Positions 62,828-64,000 of a stretch of DNA of 64,000 nucleotides are shown in pieces. The DNA is taken from positions 184,853-248,852 of the forward strand of contig MARA01000053.1 of assembly GCA_001792895.1 (NCBI GenBank), written 5' to 3'. Both the position numbers and the translations under genes were made by a program. The stretch comes from Lentinus brumalis (lineage: Eukaryota > Basidiomycota > Agaricomycetes > Polyporales > Polyporaceae). The notes under the pieces were generated by a model, which was not told the DNA's origin, searched no databases, and saw only the letters and a program-made list of their open reading frames with translations. Numbering within the stretch: the stretch's first letter is position 1; each line of letters starts with the position of its first letter.

Positions 62828-63655
62828 CAGCGGTCGACCGCTCTGAACGCATTCCGACGCGAATACAGAACGTTTGTCTCTGAGCGGACGGCCGCTCAGA
62901 CCAACTACTCGTCTCGCAGCGGTCGCCCGCTCCGAACAGATTCGGACGCGAATACACGGACGTTTGTCTCTGAGCGGACGGCCGCTCAGACCTACTACTC
63001 GTCTCGCAGCGGTCGCCCGCTCCGAACAGATTCGGACGCGAATACACGGACGTTTGTCTCTGAGCGGACGGCCGCTCAGACCTACTACTCGTCTCGCAGC
63101 GGTCGCCCGCTCCGAACAGATTCGGACGCGAATACACGGACGTTTGTCTCTGAGCGGACGGCCGCTCAGACCTACTACTCGTCTCGCAGCGGTCGCCCGC
63201 TCCGAACAGATTCGGACGCGAATACACGGACGTTTGTCTCTGAGCGGACGGCCGCTCAGACCTACTACTCGTCTCGCAGCGGTCGCCCGCTCCGAACAGA
63301 TTCGGACGCGAATACACGGACGTTTGTCTCTGAGCGGACGGCCGCTCAGACCTACTACTCGTCTCGCAGCGGTCGCCCGCTCGAACAGATTCGGACGCGA
63401 ATACACGGACGTTTGTCTCTGAGCGGACGGCCGCTCAGACCTCCTACTCGTCTCGCAGCGGTCGCCCGCTCTTAACAGAATCGGACGCGAATACACAGAC
63501 GTTTGTCTGTGAGCGGACGGCCGCTCAGATCTCCTACTCGTCTCGCAGCGGTCGCCCGCTCTTAACAGACTCGGACGCGAATACACAAAGATTCGCCTCT
63601 AGCTGAACGCCTCCCCATGTGGTTACGACCCGTCTCCCAGCGGCCGCCCGCTCTC
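62828..63655. repeat. 90-bp tandem array with two different palindromes per unit
   Basis: At least seven regular units from 62880 to 63570. Each carries GAGCGGACGGCCGCTC and AGCGGTCGCCCGCTC, linked by AGACCTACTACTCGTCTCGC and CGAACAGATTCGGACGCGAA. The outermost units are decayed. It sits between two converging genes; the 90-bp period keeps several frames open. Confidence 0.95.
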
Positions 63656-63753
63656 CACGCATTCGTCGCGGCTATAACGTTTCATACCCTGGCCCAATTG
63701 CCAACTAGTACATTGCAATCCATACCTACCTGAACTCTATACTACCCGAGCTA

Positions 63754-64000
63754 TTAGATGACGTGGTCGGGATGACGGGGGCACTGGTACAGCATCTTCT
63801 CACCAAGGTTCACCTGCGTCAGGTACTCGATGAACCGGTCGATGTGCGGACTGCGGACGTCCGGACGCAGTAGTGTCGGCACCAGCAGGGAGTCCACGAA
63901 GGCTCGGTATGCTCGTTCGCTGGGCGGAATGGCGAAGCCCGGCCGCTTCGCCGCATCCCGCAACTTGCTGAGAAACAGCTCCGCCGTCAATATGTGGTGG
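63754..64000 (-). CDS. 3' end of a paralogue of the zinc-motif gene
   Basis: Partial gene running off the right edge. The C-terminus reads ELFLSKLRDAAKRPGFAIPP, then YRAFVDSLLVPTLLRP, and ends NLGEKMLYQCPRHPDHVI. This parallels the end of the gene at 61464 (DRYLYRCPRSSEHFM, preceded by YIQALVRRFTVPE), sharing LY-x-CPR and a final His. The two genes converge on the 90-bp array. Function unknown. Confidence 0.6.
   Translation of the reverse strand, partial: HHILTAELFLSKLRDAAKRPGFAIPPSERAYRAFVDSLLVPTLLRPDVRSPHIDRFIEYLTQVNLGEKMLYQCPRHPDHVI

Noticed and set aside
62525..63586. 353-codon minus-strand frame
   Set aside because: A readout of the 90-bp array and the antisense of the zinc-motif gene.

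Overview
The window looks like nuclear DNA of a filamentous basidiomycete (Agaricomycetes; Polyporales is my guess). The basis is compact genes broken by many 45-60 bp GT-AG introns, GC-rich codon use, and a conserved fungal gene set: an old yellow enzyme, a Trs65-like TRAPPII subunit, RNase H1, a Hog1-type MAP kinase and mitochondrial NADH-cytochrome b5 reductase. Coordinates of spliced genes are my own splice calls and were not checked against transcripts.

Region 1 (1-35 kb) is mostly ordinary chromosome. From left to right: a small membrane protein, a short hypothetical protein, a multi-span membrane protein, a hAT-type nonautonomous transposon (6135-6695, with a perfect 8-bp target duplication), an F-box gene next to a Polyporales-style gene of unknown function, the old yellow enzyme, then a second decayed copy of the F-box/unknown pair. 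These are followed by Trs65-like, RNase H1, an arrestin-like gene, HOG1 on the minus strand, and MCR1, which is split by a 1.85-kb intron.

Region 2 (about 35-64 kb) is very different. It starts with GC-rich direct repeats and a large SNF2-type helicase gene (36.5-41.3 kb). Next come about 7 kb packed with a 16-bp palindrome of consensus GAGCGG-N-CG-N-CCGCTC, arranged in a tandem duplication and an ~1.85-kb inverted repeat carrying tRNA-like sequences, plus a second hAT element. Three large same-strand genes follow: a protein with a ParB/sulfiredoxin-like box (48.2-54.4 kb), a protein of about 1,390 residues that I do not recognise (54.8-60.9 kb), and a protein with a PHD-like zinc motif and a possible BAH domain (61.5-62.8 kb). 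A converging gene at the right edge shares that last protein's C-terminus. Five introns of the first two large genes are swollen to 0.4-0.9 kb by tandem arrays of the 16-bp palindrome. I saw no copy of the palindrome left of 41 kb.

The most interesting reading is that 35-64 kb is part of a large, possibly mobile, locus. It combines a helicase, a ParB-like protein and chromatin-reader-like proteins with their own palindromic DNA sites. That link is inference.

Many reading frames need one extra base to stay open, nearly always in the same sense and often at C/G runs. I read this as homopolymer undercalling in the assembly rather than true gene decay, but it affects the exact protein sequences.
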